Assembly (NCBI GenBank): GCA_028023455.1
Contig: JAQFVV010006337.1
Span: 638,001-702,000, forward strand
Origin: Epiperipatus broadwayi
Taxonomy: Eukaryota > Onychophora > Udeonychophora > Euonychophora > Peripatidae
Reading direction: 5' to 3'
Length of the DNA: 64,000 bases
Every line of letters starts with the position of its first letter. Position 1 is the stretch's first letter. The translations under genes and the position numbers were made by a program. Under the pieces are notes generated by a model. That model worked only from the letters and a program-made list of their open reading frames with translations. It ran no database searches and was not told the origin of the DNA. This document shows, one piece after another, positions 1 through 15,839 of the stretch.

Positions 1-1795
<1,795 letters not shown>

Positions 1796-3308
1796 TAAAA
1801 GTGCTGATTTTATTTAAACTATTACATCAAGCTTATTTTAAATTTTTTATTTTGTTTAGTACTTTTTAAAATACATAAATATAATTTATAGAGTGTTTTT
1901 AAATTTCTTTAAATTAAATGTTACAGTTTATTACTGAGATTGAAAATTGGGAAAAGATTAAGAAATTTAAATCTTTCAACATTTTTTTTTTTTTTTTGTC
2001 TTTAAAAAAAAATAATTTGTAACCATTCCTAATATACTCCTTATTATTGTAATTGTATAATCTTTCTTTTCTTTGGCAAAAAATAATCTGATTTCAGAAA
2101 TTGAACTTAGAAATATATATCTACTTTGAGATTTTGCAAAAAATCATATGTGATAATTTATGTAATGTGCTAAATTGGGATTATTTTAAATTCTACATAT
2201 ATGTGTTTGAAGTAATTATTTTCTAATTTTATTTAACATTAATGTAATTCTGTTGACTTTTAAAAACATTTTATACATATATTGCATGGAAAGAAATGTT
2301 AGAAATAAATATTTTTTCATAAGCTCCGCTGAAATGCTGTGTTGAGTGGACAACAAAAATGACATCTCCACTATAAAATATAATAATTACAGCCATTTTA
2401 TTTGAAAGAATGGTTAAAAAATTATAACTCAGAAATAAAAATGGATAAATATTCTAATAAAAGTCCCACATTCATCAAACACTATCAAAGTAATAGGGTA
2501 TAATCTGTTTATCAAATGAACCTATGTTTTATGACAATCTATATAAAATGGCATACTAAAATTGTTTAACTAATGAACACAGAGTATCTAAATAGTTGCT
2601 TAAAATGACTTATAATTTTTTAACAAAACATACACATAATGATTCACAATAAACAGAGAACCATAAAACCTCCAGCAACTGAATCACACAAAATAACACA
2701 TAAAACATAAACTTACAAATTGTAATTACTGAACATTATTTACATAAATATTGTAAAGTCAACCCTAATAATGAATGATGTAAACAAATCCTTGCATATA
2801 TGATGAATTTATTATTAAATAAAATATTTTTTATAAATACTAATTGGAGATTATAGAACTAGTGAGTTTTAAATGTGAAATTGGTTTTAAACAGATATCT
2901 TTTTCCATTATCACCCTTATTATTTATTTTGTTTATAAGATAAGCGGAAGTTGAGAAATAAATATTAGGGATAGGAATATAGACTTGTATAATTAGAATC
3001 AAGGGAATTTATAATGATGCTGACTTTTTTTTTTTTTTCAAAAAGTAAAAAATAAAATTCAGTGAAGAAAAATTTAAGATTCTATTATTTAATGGAAAAG
3101 ATAAAACTAAAATATAAAAAGTAGAAGGTATTTGTTTTGAAGAAGCAAAAATGATAAACATTTAGGTATTCTGTTAAATAGAAAAAGGAATGGTACAAGT
3201 GATTGAAATTAGAATTGAAAAATTTTTGTTTCTCATATAATAAAATTACAAAAAAAAAATCAAATCAGATGTCATATGACCTAATTTAATAAGCTTGTAT
3301 TTACAAAT
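1796..3308. other. AT-rich DNA, nothing identifiable
   Basis: About 1.5 kb of poly-A/T-rich sequence. I see no coding frame, RNA gene or long repeat. Confidence 0.55.
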
Positions 3309-3879
3309 GTTATATATAGAGCTCACAAAACAAGCTCTTAACAAGCTTTATATAATATTCACAATCTCAAACTGGTTTCTGATACTGGTGACATCAGTGA
3401 GATGCTAGGATATTCAATCATTAGATTAAAAATACTAGAACAAGCCTGGCACTTTATCTAATGTATTAAGTAGAAAATATGAAATGTTCAGACATCCATA
3501 TATCTTTCAATCCAGCTATCTAACTTAAAAAGCCATATGGGACTGAACTAAGTTCAGATACACAATATATTAATAGCTTTAGCAATACAAAATCTCCAAA
3601 GCCATCATAGCAAAAAATAAAATTACAAAAAAATCAAGTTAGATGTTACATATGGCTATTTAAGTTAGGTAGCTGGATTGGAAGACATATGGATGTCTGA
3701 AAATTTCAGATTTTCTACTTAAGACATTAGATAAAGTGCTGGGCTTGTCCTAGTATTTTTAATCTAATGATTGAATATCCTAGCACCTCACTAAGGTTGC
3801 CAGTAGCAGAAACTGGTCTGAGATTAGGGATATTTTACAAAGCTTGTTAAGCGCTTGTTTTGCAAGCTCTATATATAAC
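3309..3879. mobile_element. Foldback (long inverted repeat) element
   Basis: Two arms of about 230 bp, at 3309-3539 and about 3650-3879, are reverse complements of each other at high but imperfect identity (clearly over 80% by eye). They enclose a loop of about 110 bp. The outer ends share TTATATATAGAGCT and the inner ends share AGCCATATG. There is no ORF. The structure fits a non-autonomous foldback or MITE-like DNA transposon, or an inverted duplication of another repeat. Arm divergence suggests it is not recent. A diagnostic target-site duplication was not clear. Confidence 0.8.
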
Positions 3880-6479
3880 TTATAATAAATATAATATATA
3901 ACTTAGAATAATCCATTTTGAATTGGTCAAAGAAGTCAGATTTTTTTAGATAGAAAAGAAGTAGATTTTTATTCATATGGTAATGAATTATATAGGTAAA
4001 ATAAAGCTGATATTCAAGATAAACTGGGATGGATTCCATTATAATTAGGGAAATCAAAAGTAAATATAAAATATTCTCAGAAGTTTGAATATATTAATGT
4101 AAATGCATTAGCAAAAATAGGATAATTAGGTGAAAAGGACAACAAATAAAATGGGCAAGACAGTTTTTGCAACATGTTATATATTTTCATGTATTTATAT
4201 AAATGAGATAAAAAGTTAAAAAATATTACAGATACATAATTAAGACAAGTGGTAAAAAAGGATATGTAAATTGATAAGAGAAAATGAATTAAAATTGTGG
4301 AAATAATATTTAAAATAATAATAATAATCAGGGGTTACATAAGAATAAAAATTATATCAAACATGAAAGATTATTGTTATTTGATGCAAAATTACACTAT
4401 CGGCAAAATCTAGATCGCTTAAATAATTTTCAATTATTTTTATGAATTCATTAATTAAATGATACTTATGTATTAGTCTGCGTGGTAAGCTTTCACATAT
4501 GTCTTAGTCCAGCAACATTTATTTGGACAAATGATAACCTATAATTTTATTTTCTGGAAATGATACAAATGTCTACTAACACTCATTTACGTTTTCTGTG
4601 AGAAATTATCTTCCACCATCTAAACTTACAAAGATTTTTTATTTTGAAAAGTTGACATCTATAATTTTATTTAGTAGAAATGAAATAAATAGGCATTTAG
4701 TTTTTTTTTGCAAAAAAATGATCTTGCAACAAATAAACCTTTAACAATCTAAATTTATTACAAGTAGTAACCAAAACAAATAATATACACATATTTTAGC
4801 CGTTCAATTCTGTCCTCCTATAAAATGTTGTTTCTTAGCGTCACTACTGTGAACTGAACTTTCTCACCTCGAACCACCTATTTTTGACAGTCCTGAAGGA
4901 ATTACCGTCATTGTTTGGTCATAACATTAACAGCAAAACCAATATTTTGGCTAATAACTTTCCCCTCATCGAATTATTATCTAATATACACTTACAAAAT
5001 TAATTCTTTTTTTTTTTTTAGAAGATTGTAAATGTGTTTAATTCGTCTTTATATACATTTTGTTTGTGCCTGCGATTTTCATGACTGTCGGACTAATACA
5101 TAAGTACCAAATTAAACTTATATATATACAGATGGTAATGCATTTCTAAAGCCTGAAAATAAATTTAAAAAAAAAAAAAGATTTAGAATTCAAGCTAATA
5201 CGCTTGCATATTTCATAGATCTGACTCCTGGTCAATAATTGCATAATATAATTCTATATTCATTTCTAACTATGGGCATTTTTTCCCCAACCAAAGAATA
5301 TGTGTATTCATTACCTTATATAACTTGGTAGAAATAAAAGCAGCTTTCCATTCTAGCACAATCTATAGTAAGTTGAATGGATATATGTTATTAATGCTAA
5401 AAAAATATTTTATCTGAATTCCATCAATGATATATATATATATATGTGTGTGTGCGCGCGTGTGTGTGTGTGTGTATATTTTATGGGAAAAATTGTTCAC
5501 ACTGTTGAATTATGTAAAACCAGGTATGTTTATTAATTAACTCAAAAAATATATAATTTAAATAGAGTAAAAACATTTATTAAATAACTAATAATTCAAT
5601 TGATTTGGAATATATACTTAATCTTTGGGGGTTTACACATTAGAGAAAGAATATAATCATATTATAGAATAATAGAAATTATTTTAAAATAAATCATTTA
5701 TAACTCCATAAATATAAGTAGATAAAACAGTTAATGGACATAAGGAAATTTACATGATAAATACATAAAAGTCATTTACATGTAAATCAGAATGAAAAAA
5801 AAAAGACAATTCCACTGTAAAATATCGATCAAAATTTTTAAAATCAAAACAAATTAAAAATAAAATAAAAATTTAAAATATATCTATTCACTATGTTCAA
5901 CAAAAATAAAAAATAATGTAAGTGAATTTCCAGATAAAGTAAACTCTAAACATTAAGCTATATTGTGTTATTGAAAACAATAAAAGTAATAAAAATGTAT
6001 TCACAAAGCTAAAAACAAATAGTTCTAAAGTAGAATATAATTTCCGTTTCCAAAATTGAATTAAGAAAGTTCGATTTTCTCCATTCTAAAATAAGGTCTT
6101 TAATGATTGCCAAATTTGCTAATAGTAAACAATTAGCCGATGATATTGAAATATGAATTTAATAGTATAGTTTGACTTTAACAATAATTACATCAATATT
6201 TTTTCCTATTTTCTCATTGCTACTTTATTGGAGATTAATATTGTTAAGAATATAGACAGTGTCATTCCATACTTCCAAAACTTTTTACAGAAATTTTACA
6301 AAAAATATTTTAAGATTAAAATGAGGAACTAAAGGGAGAAAAATATATAAAATTATTTAGATTTTGAAAATGTATAGTTGTTTTTGCAAATAATGTGTGA
6401 GAGCTTCAGGAAATGTTATCAGAGATATCAGATAAAATAAAAACTTAAGACTAAAGTTTAAAAATACTAAAATAATGTT
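3880..6479. other. AT-rich DNA with a TA/TG microsatellite
   Basis: The only distinct structure is a TA tract passing into GT/GC alternation at about 5431-5476. The small open frame at 3869-4057 on the minus strand has no recognisable content. Nothing else is supportable here. Confidence 0.55.
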
Positions 6480-6930
6480 CAATGGCTTCTCTCAAAATAT
6501 AAACTAAAGTTTGATAGTAGTGAATTAGGAGAAGTTAATTAATACAAATATCTTGGTCAGATTATTAATATAGGTGGAAACATAATAGATAAAATAAGAC
6601 ATGGAATTACACTTATGTGAAGAGCTTTTGGTAGAAATAATTTAATTTTAAAAGAAAATATGCTTATGTTTTTGAAAATAAAGACTTTAAATAGATGTTT
6701 TGTCAGTTTTTACCTAAAGATATTTTAGGTATTACAAGAAAAATGAAAAAAATAAACAAATAATATTGGCATCAGTGAAAGAATTCAAAGATTGAAATGA
6801 GACTGTGTTGACATAGTGCCAAAGTGATAATAATAGATGGACAGTTGAAGTTTTAAACTATATCCCAAAAGTGTGTGAGAGACCTAGAGAAAGACTACAT
6901 GTAAAATGGATGAATGAAATTAAAAAATTG
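6480..6930 (+). pseudogene. RTE-type LINE remnant, C-terminal half of the RT ORF
   Basis: Translation in the frame of AAG at 6507, allowing for internal stops, gives YKYLGQIINIGGN followed by IDKIRHGITLM, RAFGRNNLILKEN and LKIKTLNRCF. These are the thumb-region signatures of RTE-clade endonuclease/RT proteins found in many invertebrate genomes. A second block near 6835-6930 reads RWTVEVLNYIP and then RERLHVKWMNEIKKL, the conserved C-terminal segment of the same protein. The linker between the blocks is partly deleted and carries stops. No catalytic RT motif remains. This is a 5'-truncated dead copy. A fragment of the same class lies at 32079-32210 on the minus strand. The frame and order of motifs make the assignment secure; the exact subfamily is not. 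Confidence 0.8.
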
Positions 6931-7156
6931 TAATTAACAGGAAAAATTTTGTTTTAACAATAAATAGAATATATCACTAACTAAAATAAAAAAAAATTAT
7001 TATACACGAAGTACATAGGAAATAATTATAATTTTGCTAAAAAATATATAATGTGAGAATAAAAGAAACATAGACTTCTCAATTAAACAAGTAATATGTC
7101 GAAACGTGTTAAAACCAGCAATTGTAGTATTATTTGGTTGAGCGCTTTTTTTTTCT

Positions 7157-7325
7157 CTTTCGATAAGTTTATTTTATCATATTCATAGCAAATGGATTGT
7201 GTGAGTGTAGTGGAATATGTATATGACCAATGGACTTTCTAATCCACTTTGCATATATTTAAATATTTCACTGTGCTCACACAACCAATTTGCTGTAATT
7301 ATGAGCAGATAAAACTTCTCGAAAG
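7157..7325. mobile_element. Short foldback / MITE-like hairpin
   Basis: Arms at 7157-7222 and 7260-7325 are inverted copies. They start CTTTCGATAAGTTTATTTTA and CTTTCGAGAAGTTTTATCTG when each is read inward, and share the core TTGTGTGAG. The loop is about 37 bp and there is no ORF. The end sequence CTTTCGATAAG recurs in the hairpin at 34146-34325, so the two may be one family. Confidence 0.65.
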
Positions 7326-7627
7326 TCTCAGCCAATTAATATCACAATTTGTATTTAACTTCACCGTAGTGGACGTTTTAGTGCATTTAGATATAAAAAT
7401 ATATAAGAAATATCTCTGATTATATGTTTGTAATTAGAGTATTTTTTTTAAAACTTAATAATATTTAAATAGTGTAATCAATAATTTATTTTACCACAAG
7501 GGATTAAAAGTGGGTAAAAATTAATTTCTAACTTACATATGAATGATGTAATAAAAAATAGAATGTCAACACAACCATAAAGATTCATATGTTTGATACC
7601 TTTTACCTAAGCCAATATTGTTGAGAA

Positions 7628-7699
7628 ATGCATGCATTATGAGAAAGAATAGTTTGAGTTTTTGCATGCATTATAAGAAAGAATAGTCTGAGTTTTTAC
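7628..7699. repeat. Two-copy tandem repeat, about 36-bp unit
   Basis: The unit GCATGCATTATGAGAAAGAA plus a following AGTTTGAGTTTT stretch occurs twice in direct tandem with two or three substitutions. It is a local duplication with no coding content. Confidence 0.75.
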
Positions 7700-9917
7700 G
7701 TTGTTGGATAGTTGGGATATTGTGGGATTCAGATTAGAAGTGAACTGATAAAAATAAAAAAAATAATTAAAAAATTAATCATTTAACTTTTAATAGTAAA
7801 ATGGAAAAAAAAAGTTATATTTGGACTTTACAATGAAAAAAATTGTAAAAATTAAATGTCACCATTTTAAAAAGAAACAGAAAACATATTATCTACTCCT
7901 CCCTCCAATAGTTACTTCCTTATAAAACCCAGGTTATAAAAAAAAATTATATGTAGAGTTGGCAACCTACTATATAATGGAATTGTACCAGGCCACTAAA
8001 ATTCATTTGTTAACATTAGAATGTATTTAAATTAAATAATCTTTAATAATTATCAAACGGACTTAAAACCCATATCGAGAGGCAAACCCATGTTCGTAAT
8101 AAGACAGCTAATAATAATCTCGTGTAAATAAAATAAATTGAAAAATTCCTTTTATATTTACAAAAAGTAAAAATTTAAAAGAGAATTGTCAAACATTCTC
8201 AAAAACGAAAAGATTGATGATATTTTAATCTAGTTTTTGTTTTACTCAGAAATCTCAGCAGCATATTAATGTAAAAATATTTTGAAAAACCAATACTAAC
8301 AGAATAAAAAAGCAAATCATTTATAAATACATATATCTTAATAATAAAAATAGTCATTATATAAGTAAAAATTTTAAGTGAATAATTTCAGAATATGCAT
8401 CAACTCGCAATTGAGCATTTAAAATTATGGTCAATTATAAAATTAATAAGTGTCAAAGAGAAAAAAATAAGAGAAGCAATGATGACTCATAATTAAATCC
8501 AAAAGTTTTTTATCTGTCTTTAGTTGTTGTTGTTTTTTTGTCTTTTTGCATATACATTTAATCAGTTATATTTATTTATTAGATTTTAAGATTTTTGCAT
8601 AACCTTGACTATAATAGTTTTTATGCACTTATTTTTAGCTAAATTATTTTTAATAATTTAAATAAATATTTTATTTATTCAATAGGTTATTTTATCTGTT
8701 TATCTCCTAATTTTATTGTATTGTAAATTGAATATTTTAAATCATCCATATCATTTATAACTAAGATTTTTTTCTTATTCTAATGATGGAAATTTCTGAA
8801 GATGAATTATGTTTTGGACTTGATTGGATTATATTCAGGAAGTCAGAACAAAAATAAACAGTATATTTTCTTTCTTTATAAACTTTTTTAGTTATTCCAA
8901 AACCGTTTCATCTGTAACCAGCTACTCATTATTATGATGACGGTTCAGAGTTATTTGTTACTGAAAAAGATTGGCAATTGTTTATAAGTTAGTAATTTTT
9001 TGTTGTAACTAATAACTGGGATAGTAAAATTTTATAGAATTAATACATTTTTAAATATATTTTCCTTTAGAAGCATTTACCTTTCCTAATAAAATTTAAT
9101 TGTAATTTACTCCTAATATTGCGAATTCAAATTTTCAAAAAAAATATTGAGGCATGATAATTTTTTAAAAGAAATTTGTTGTGAATGCAAGTAAGACTAT
9201 TGTTGGGTTTATTTAAGAAAATCCTGACAGATTCTTTGACAATGATTTAATTAAAAAAGACAAGATAGCATTTTCTGCTTAAATTAGTAAATAGCACGTG
9301 AAAAACCTTAAAAATAATCTGTAAATTAAAACTGCAAAGAATGTGTAGTCATTATCTGATTAAGATTACTTAGATCTTTTTTAGACATACTAAAAAAAAA
9401 CATTGTTCTTATAAACCATATCATGCATAACCTTATTAAATCCAAATATAAAATTCTTAGCACATTGTAATGGTAATAATCAAACAAATGGAGAAAGACT
9501 TTATTTTATTCATCCATTTCCCATGTAGTATTTTCTAGATCTTTCACACTTTTTTGGGAAGTAGATTAAGACCTCAATTATTCCTATCACTTCTATCAAT
9601 ATGTCAACCCAGCTTCATTTTAATTTTTTAAATCTTTTAATAATAGAATAATAATGAAAATATTAAAATGGTTAGACAAAAATAATTACCTTAATAAAGT
9701 TAAATAGCTTTTTAATATTTTAAAAAATGAAAAATTTTTGATCACCAATGAAATGATATAAATTATAGTTAATAGATTGATTAGCTTCACAATTATTAGA
9801 AAGTTTTACTAAATAGAGATCTGATATTTTTAAAAAAGTTATTGATTTCAATTTATATATAAAAAAAGTTACTGTTATGTGTCTGAAATATCATTATTAT
9901 CTTCTACAATAAAGATA
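7700..9917. other. AT-rich DNA, no assignable gene
   Basis: Mostly A/T-rich with no long open frame. One short stretch (8890-8998, plus strand) reads protein-like once a single stop is allowed, including ATHYYDDGSELFVTEKDW. I do not recognise it and it may be chance. Confidence 0.5.
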
Positions 9918-10083
9918 TTTCAAGAATTATTGCAGAATAATTTGTCTTCAGTTCTAGAAAATGACTATCAAAATATTAAATTTGGTTTTAGAGAATCAAG
10001 AAACTCTAAAGTCATCATCTACGTTGCCTGAAAAATGCAAAACCTTAGGACATATTTTAAATTAAACTTCTACTTGACTGAAT
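9918..10083 (+). pseudogene. LINE reverse-transcriptase scrap
   Basis: From TTT at 9918 a frame with one internal TGA reads QNIKFGFRESRNSK, then VIIYVA, a stop, and KMQNLRTYFKLNFYL. The order FGFR...RS...I...RQ/RKMQ matches the RT region just before catalytic motif A in RTE- and CR1-like LINEs. The catalytic block itself cannot be seen downstream. The piece is about 55 codons, so family assignment is weak and chance similarity is possible. Confidence 0.4.
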
Positions 10084-10195
10084 GAGAGAAAGAATATTAT
10101 TTTCATTTTTTATTTCCAATTTTATTATAGCCTCTGGCATGTAAAGCAGACATCAATGTGCAATATATATTTTATGATTGACTAAATTTGAAGAG

Positions 10196-10196
<1 letters not shown>

Positions 10197-10268
<72 letters not shown>
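10197..10268. repeat. TA dinucleotide microsatellite
   Basis: About 70 bp of uninterrupted TA repeats, self-complementary and likely length-variable. Confidence 0.97.
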
Positions 10269-10274
<6 letters not shown>

Positions 10275-13200
10275 AAGTGTGTCCTGAAAATTATGCCATT
10301 CTAGTCAAATTAGAACATGATTTAGAAAATATTCTTAACATACTGGAATAACAAAAAAAACTATTCATCTTGGTGACTAATTGATTAAAAGAATGAACGT
10401 TGTTGTTACTGAATCTAATGTGCCATTTCCACATTTAACAAGTTAATAGAAATATTTCATCATAATAAGGAATTATAGAGCGTAATATATAAAGAACTGT
10501 TATTTTTTAACTTATAAAAGTGAAAGCTGAATTTCTTATCAGTGTAACATAAAGGCACTAGAAAAATTTATTTTAAGAATGTTTTTTAAGAATCGAAAAA
10601 TATAATGACAAATATTATTAAGATCAATCAGTAAATTCTTTTCCTTGACGAATGCGATAAAATTGAATCTATTATTGCAAAAGCACATACATTTTTATTG
10701 AATTGAACAACAATAAATGGCAACAGGTTTCTTAAAATGGCATTTTACTTTAAAGATAGATTGATTATCTTTTTCAGAAAAAATATTTTACGTAACAAAC
10801 ATTATCTCTACAACACTTTAAAAAGTGCCATGTTGACTGTTTTAATTAGAAAAAACTAAAGTTGTAATGCTCAAAGAAATTAAGAACGGAATGGCAAGAT
10901 ATCAAATAAACAGTCTAAAGATCAAAGTGAGAGTAATTTATATTTCTTAGAATGGTTTATATAGTCATCTGCAAAATTAATTTATGTCGTTTTTGTTTTC
11001 TATATTTGTGTTGGTTAAGAATAATTACTAATGAATGTATAAATTAAGCACACCATCTCACGCTAAACCTTTTAGAAAAAAAAATTTGAACCTATGTTTA
11101 AATGTTAAACAGGCTTATTTTGTTAATACACTTTAAAATATCACACTTCAATCCTTCACATAGAGAATGAAATAGTTGAAAAGAAGTCTAATAGATTGTA
11201 AAGAAGTAAATATTTTTTTCTGATTGTTTTACCTTTAGCTAAGAATAAGTAGACGTCCATTACCACTTACTTGATGTCTAGGAATGTGGACTAAAGGCAA
11301 CTTATTTAAAAAAATATTCTTAGTAGATTAATCATTAATCATCATGTCTTAAACTTTTTATCTATAAATAAATATGTACTATTGTAACCCATAAAAACAT
11401 CTAGTAAATAAACAGTGAAATGCATGTAAAAAGTATACATAAACTTTATTTAGATATAAAGGTTTGAATAAAATTTTATAAAAATTAATTAATGAAAAAT
11501 TGCTGAAATTAAATTTGCTTTAATGAGGTTCATAAAATATCACATTAATAAATGTTTATTTCCTAACATTAAATTCTATGAGATTATCAAATGAGTAGCA
11601 AAAATGTAAATATCTTTCTAAGAACAAATACTTCTTATCTTACTACCACAATATACAAATATACATCTATATATTTCAACTGAATTTATTTATCAAATAT
11701 TTATTTTATTTTAAAAAACGATAGTATAAAATAGTTTTTTCTTTTTTTTAGTTTGACAAATATTTATTTTACTACATTGAAGATTAAACTTTGTTTAACT
11801 ATTTTTAACCAGATGCAATCTCATAAAATATTTATACACTGTTTTATATTTTCTTTGTTTAATTTTTTTTTCTTTTAGAAATAAGAAGTGAAATTATATG
11901 CATGTATTTGTATCTACGTAGGTACATATAATCTTTTAGTTAATTTATTAAAAGGTAGAAGCTTCTCAACCAAAGTTTAATTGGAGATTTTTTTCTATCC
12001 TGGGTGAGTGACAATTTTATAATTATTTCACATTTCGAAATTAATTTTGAAGACAATATCGTCATTTAATAACCGAAACTAATATAATTTTAACTACATA
12101 TATATATTCGAAAGATATTTTAATCTTCAAAGCAAATTTTCCAAGCATGGAAACTAAACACACACGTATACTTTTATAGTATTAAAAAACAATTAGGAAA
12201 CGAATTTTAGAAAAGAGCCATATCTAAGAAAAAAATTAAGACCATTAACACACACTTCAAATATGATTACTATTTAGCTATTGAGAAAAGTGGTTGTTAC
12301 TGAAGCTAATCATGTTGGAGAATTTTTCTCGTCTATCAGTATATATAAAAAACGATTATTACCGTTATAATTGATGTGCTAATATTTGCAATATATTTTT
12401 GATTTCTCATAATCTATTTTATTTTGCTGATAGTTTAATCACATTCTACAGCATTTATGATTATTACAAGACATAATGATGATTAAAGAGATAGTTTTTA
12501 AACGTTACTAATTTTAATTAAATGATATAACAATTACTATTGACCACACAAAATAATTAAGTGTTAATTTTGTATACAAAATTGAAAACATATAAAAAAT
12601 GAACAAAGGTCACAATTTCGTGAAGTGAATTCTGCTAATTTGTTAAATTTTAGAGTTGCCAAAAAAATTAAAATCTTTTTTTTTCTGTTTTTTTTTTCAA
12701 ACTTATAAATAATAAATTGTTAATATTTTATTAAGTTTAATGTTATACAATTTATTAAAACTTGGCTTGATTTTGTAAACTATTGTCTGTGTTTTGAAGT
12801 CAATAACTCTTGATATATGAGATTCTTAATATCAACCATATTGTTAGTCATAAATTAAATTTGAAGTTATTTTAATACAAAAGTTAAACTAAAATAGATA
12901 ATGGAGCAAATGAAGTACTACCTCATTAACTAAAATTAACTAATTGATAGATTTTTTTATTATATCTCTGTTGATGACTGCTATTGATGATATGGAAAAG
13001 AAAATTAAAATATAAACACTTCTATTATAAAGCTTTACCACACTATTTTAATTATTTATTATTTGTATAACACTGTGATGGGTAATATATTTTTATACTT
13101 TTTTTTCTAGAATATTTTGACTACTTCAGCAGTTTATTTTAACAACATGGAATCAATAGCGATTAATAAAATAAAATAAAAAATATATATTAAAAAAAAG

Positions 13201-14250
13201 GTTTTTGGATGATAGAATGAAAATCTTTCCAAGATTAGATCAGTTACTCTAACCTCATAATTTTTCCTTTTTACATCACTTTTGCAAACTTCTTATATCT
13301 TTTGTCTAGCAAACATTTTTATAAACTCTCAGGATCCAATCAAAATTATAACTCTTGATCTATTACTATATAATGTATCAGCATGTTCATACCATGTGCT
13401 TTACATTCAATTCTTTATTTTTAGTTCATTATATATTCTTCCATACTGTCTTGTAATGTTTGAAATTTCTATGCTGAGCTTCTGTTTCTATATTTTAAAT
13501 CAACATAAACACATTTGATAAAAATGTATTATTTCATACACAATGAACATATTTTATTTTAATATTAAGTTTTTTAACAAATTCCCAATTTAATTCTGTG
13601 ATTAATTCCATCCTTTTCATTTTTATGTTTTATTAATATTCACATAGAATATTTGTATTTATTAATTTCTGCTAACTTTTATTTACTCCATATAAAAAAA
13701 AATAGACACTTGTTCTGTTTTTGCAATTGTACTTTCTTATTTTAATCTGATAACTCTTGCATCTTGCTCTAACTCTGAACCATTATTACAGAAATTATCA
13801 CATCATAATAAATCTTTATTTATTTTCATTGCCTAGGTTTTCATTTTAGTTGGCTGAAAACAACACTACAAAAGTTTTGGAAATATGAAATTACTCTGTT
13901 TGACAAAGTCTTGATGTGCGAATGCTTTAATCACTGAAAATATATTCATAAAGTCAAATGCCTTTTATAATCTATAATTTCAAAGAAAAGGGCAAATCAT
14001 ATCCATTCATCTTTTATATTAATTTCTCTTAATACTCTGATAAAACCATTTTAAAATTTATCTTGTTATTTATTTAGTGTATAAATTTTAATAAAATATC
14101 AAAAAGTCAAACTATAGAAATTTCAACCAGTTTCTAGATTCATTAGTAGATTTATTCGAAATTTCAATTCTGTCACTGTAGCCATAAATGTCATAGTCAT
14201 TAACTAAATTATTTACATTCATGCATGTCCACATTTACATAGATAAGTGG
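10269..14250. other. AT-rich DNA, no gene seen
   Basis: About 4 kb with no coding frame I can support. The 78-codon open frame at 13282-13518 has no homology I recognise and the low-complexity composition expected by chance. No strong repeat structure was seen. Confidence 0.5.
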
Positions 14251-15790
14251 CTATTAAATTCCATTTATGAAGCAAATAAATGCAATGGTGATGGGTTGTC
14301 CTGAATCTGTTGATAAGAATTCAATTGCTTCTATAAAGACCAAGTCAAATTGGTACTATTATTGGATCTAAAAAGAATTTTTTGGGAACTTCATAAAAAT
14401 TCATTTTACACCATAATTCTTTGATTATAGATTTTTGGTGCAATATTCAAAAAGGAGATGATCTCAAATTATATCTTTAATTATTGGAAATCCACTTGTT
14501 TAACAACTTTAATTAATTTTCTGTGAATCAACTTTTTTTTAAATCCGAGAGTAATAACTAGAAGAATAAAAAATCACTACAAAGGAATAGTCTTGAATGA
14601 ACCAGTAGTATTTTTATGGTAATATTCAAAAGAATATTCAAAAGTTTCTCCAAATAAGAGCACACTATTAACCAGAAGAATATTCTAGTGCTAAGGAATC
14701 TGTCAGTATTGTTGTTTTTGCATCACAGCCTCAGATAATGCTAGCCAATTTTCCAGAGAAATTATTCTGAGAAAAGGCTAGGATCTAAGCTTATTCCTAA
14801 ATAGTATAGGATAGTATTGTTTTTAGTCTATTATTGTAAAAGCTTATATTCAAACTTTTATGATAATTTCATCTGTTTGGACAAAAATTGAAGTTATTAT
14901 CTTCATTGGATTAGAATAAAACTCGATTTTGAAAAAGATTTTCAATCTTTCATATCATTATTGAGAAACTTTTATTTCAGAAAAGGGTATCTTCAGAGAA
15001 ATTAAAATAATATCATCACCATAGATAATTTTTCTGAATTCTATATTTGGAAGATTACTGATGAGATATTAAATAAATAGGTAAAAGAAGTGAATCTTAT
15101 AGCATATTTTTCTTTAAAATTTTGCTTCTACTACAATGATCAATTGTCTTCTATTAAAGTACATTTTTCCAAGTAAAATTTAACAATTTTAAAAATTTTT
15201 AGCAGATCGTTTTCCTATAGCATCATAAGTTGAGGCTCATAAGTTGAGGCTATGCCATTAAAGAAAGATAGCACAAGTTTTTTATTTAATCTTTTTAATG
15301 TAAGATACTAAAAAAATAAAATTTGTTTATATCCAGATTTTTTCTAACTTAAAACCAGCCTACTGTATAGGTAGATGGTCTTCAACTATTGACAAAATTA
15401 TTGTTAATATGTTGCTTGATGACATTAAGCAAGGAATTACCAGGGTATCATTGCTGCCTTATAAAAGGAAAACTATAGCAATCTTAAAACCAAATAACCA
15501 AACTTTTGGAATAGTTTTTGTATACATAATATTACTGAATAGTTTTTATAGAATAATGTTACTAAATAATTTTTTTCAAGCATGATTTGGCTTTGGATCT
15601 TAAATTTTTTAGAAATTTTGGAAGTATGTTATCTATTCTTAGGGTCATTTCTGGTTTAAACAATCAAACACAAGTTTAGATTCACCAACAACTTCATCTC
15701 TTATTAGACTGAAATTAGAGAATCATTGTGAAAGAGTATCTTGCAATTCTAATCTTCTTATGCTTTTTTTTATTCTATCAGTCTTGAGTT
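14251..15790 (+). pseudogene. Decayed retroelement DNA with a possible RT motif
   Basis: This stretch has less A/T-monotonous text than its flanks and word usage like the LINE fragments that follow. On the plus strand near 15462-15515 a frame reads KRKTIAILKPNN, resembling the pre-motif segment WRKA-IIPILKPGKD of LINE RTs. It is followed in another frame by FQA-FGF, where many LINEs have QAGFR. Stops and frame changes are frequent. The call rests on these two short matches only. Confidence 0.25.
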
Positions 15791-15839
15791 TAGAATTCTC
15801 ATATATAAGATTGGCAATGTGATTAGCCATGAAATAACC

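Noticed and set aside
13282-13518. 78-codon ORF starting MQTSYIFCLANIF
   Set aside because: Hydrophobic AT-rich translation typical of chance frames; no signal-peptide or domain logic and no neighbours.
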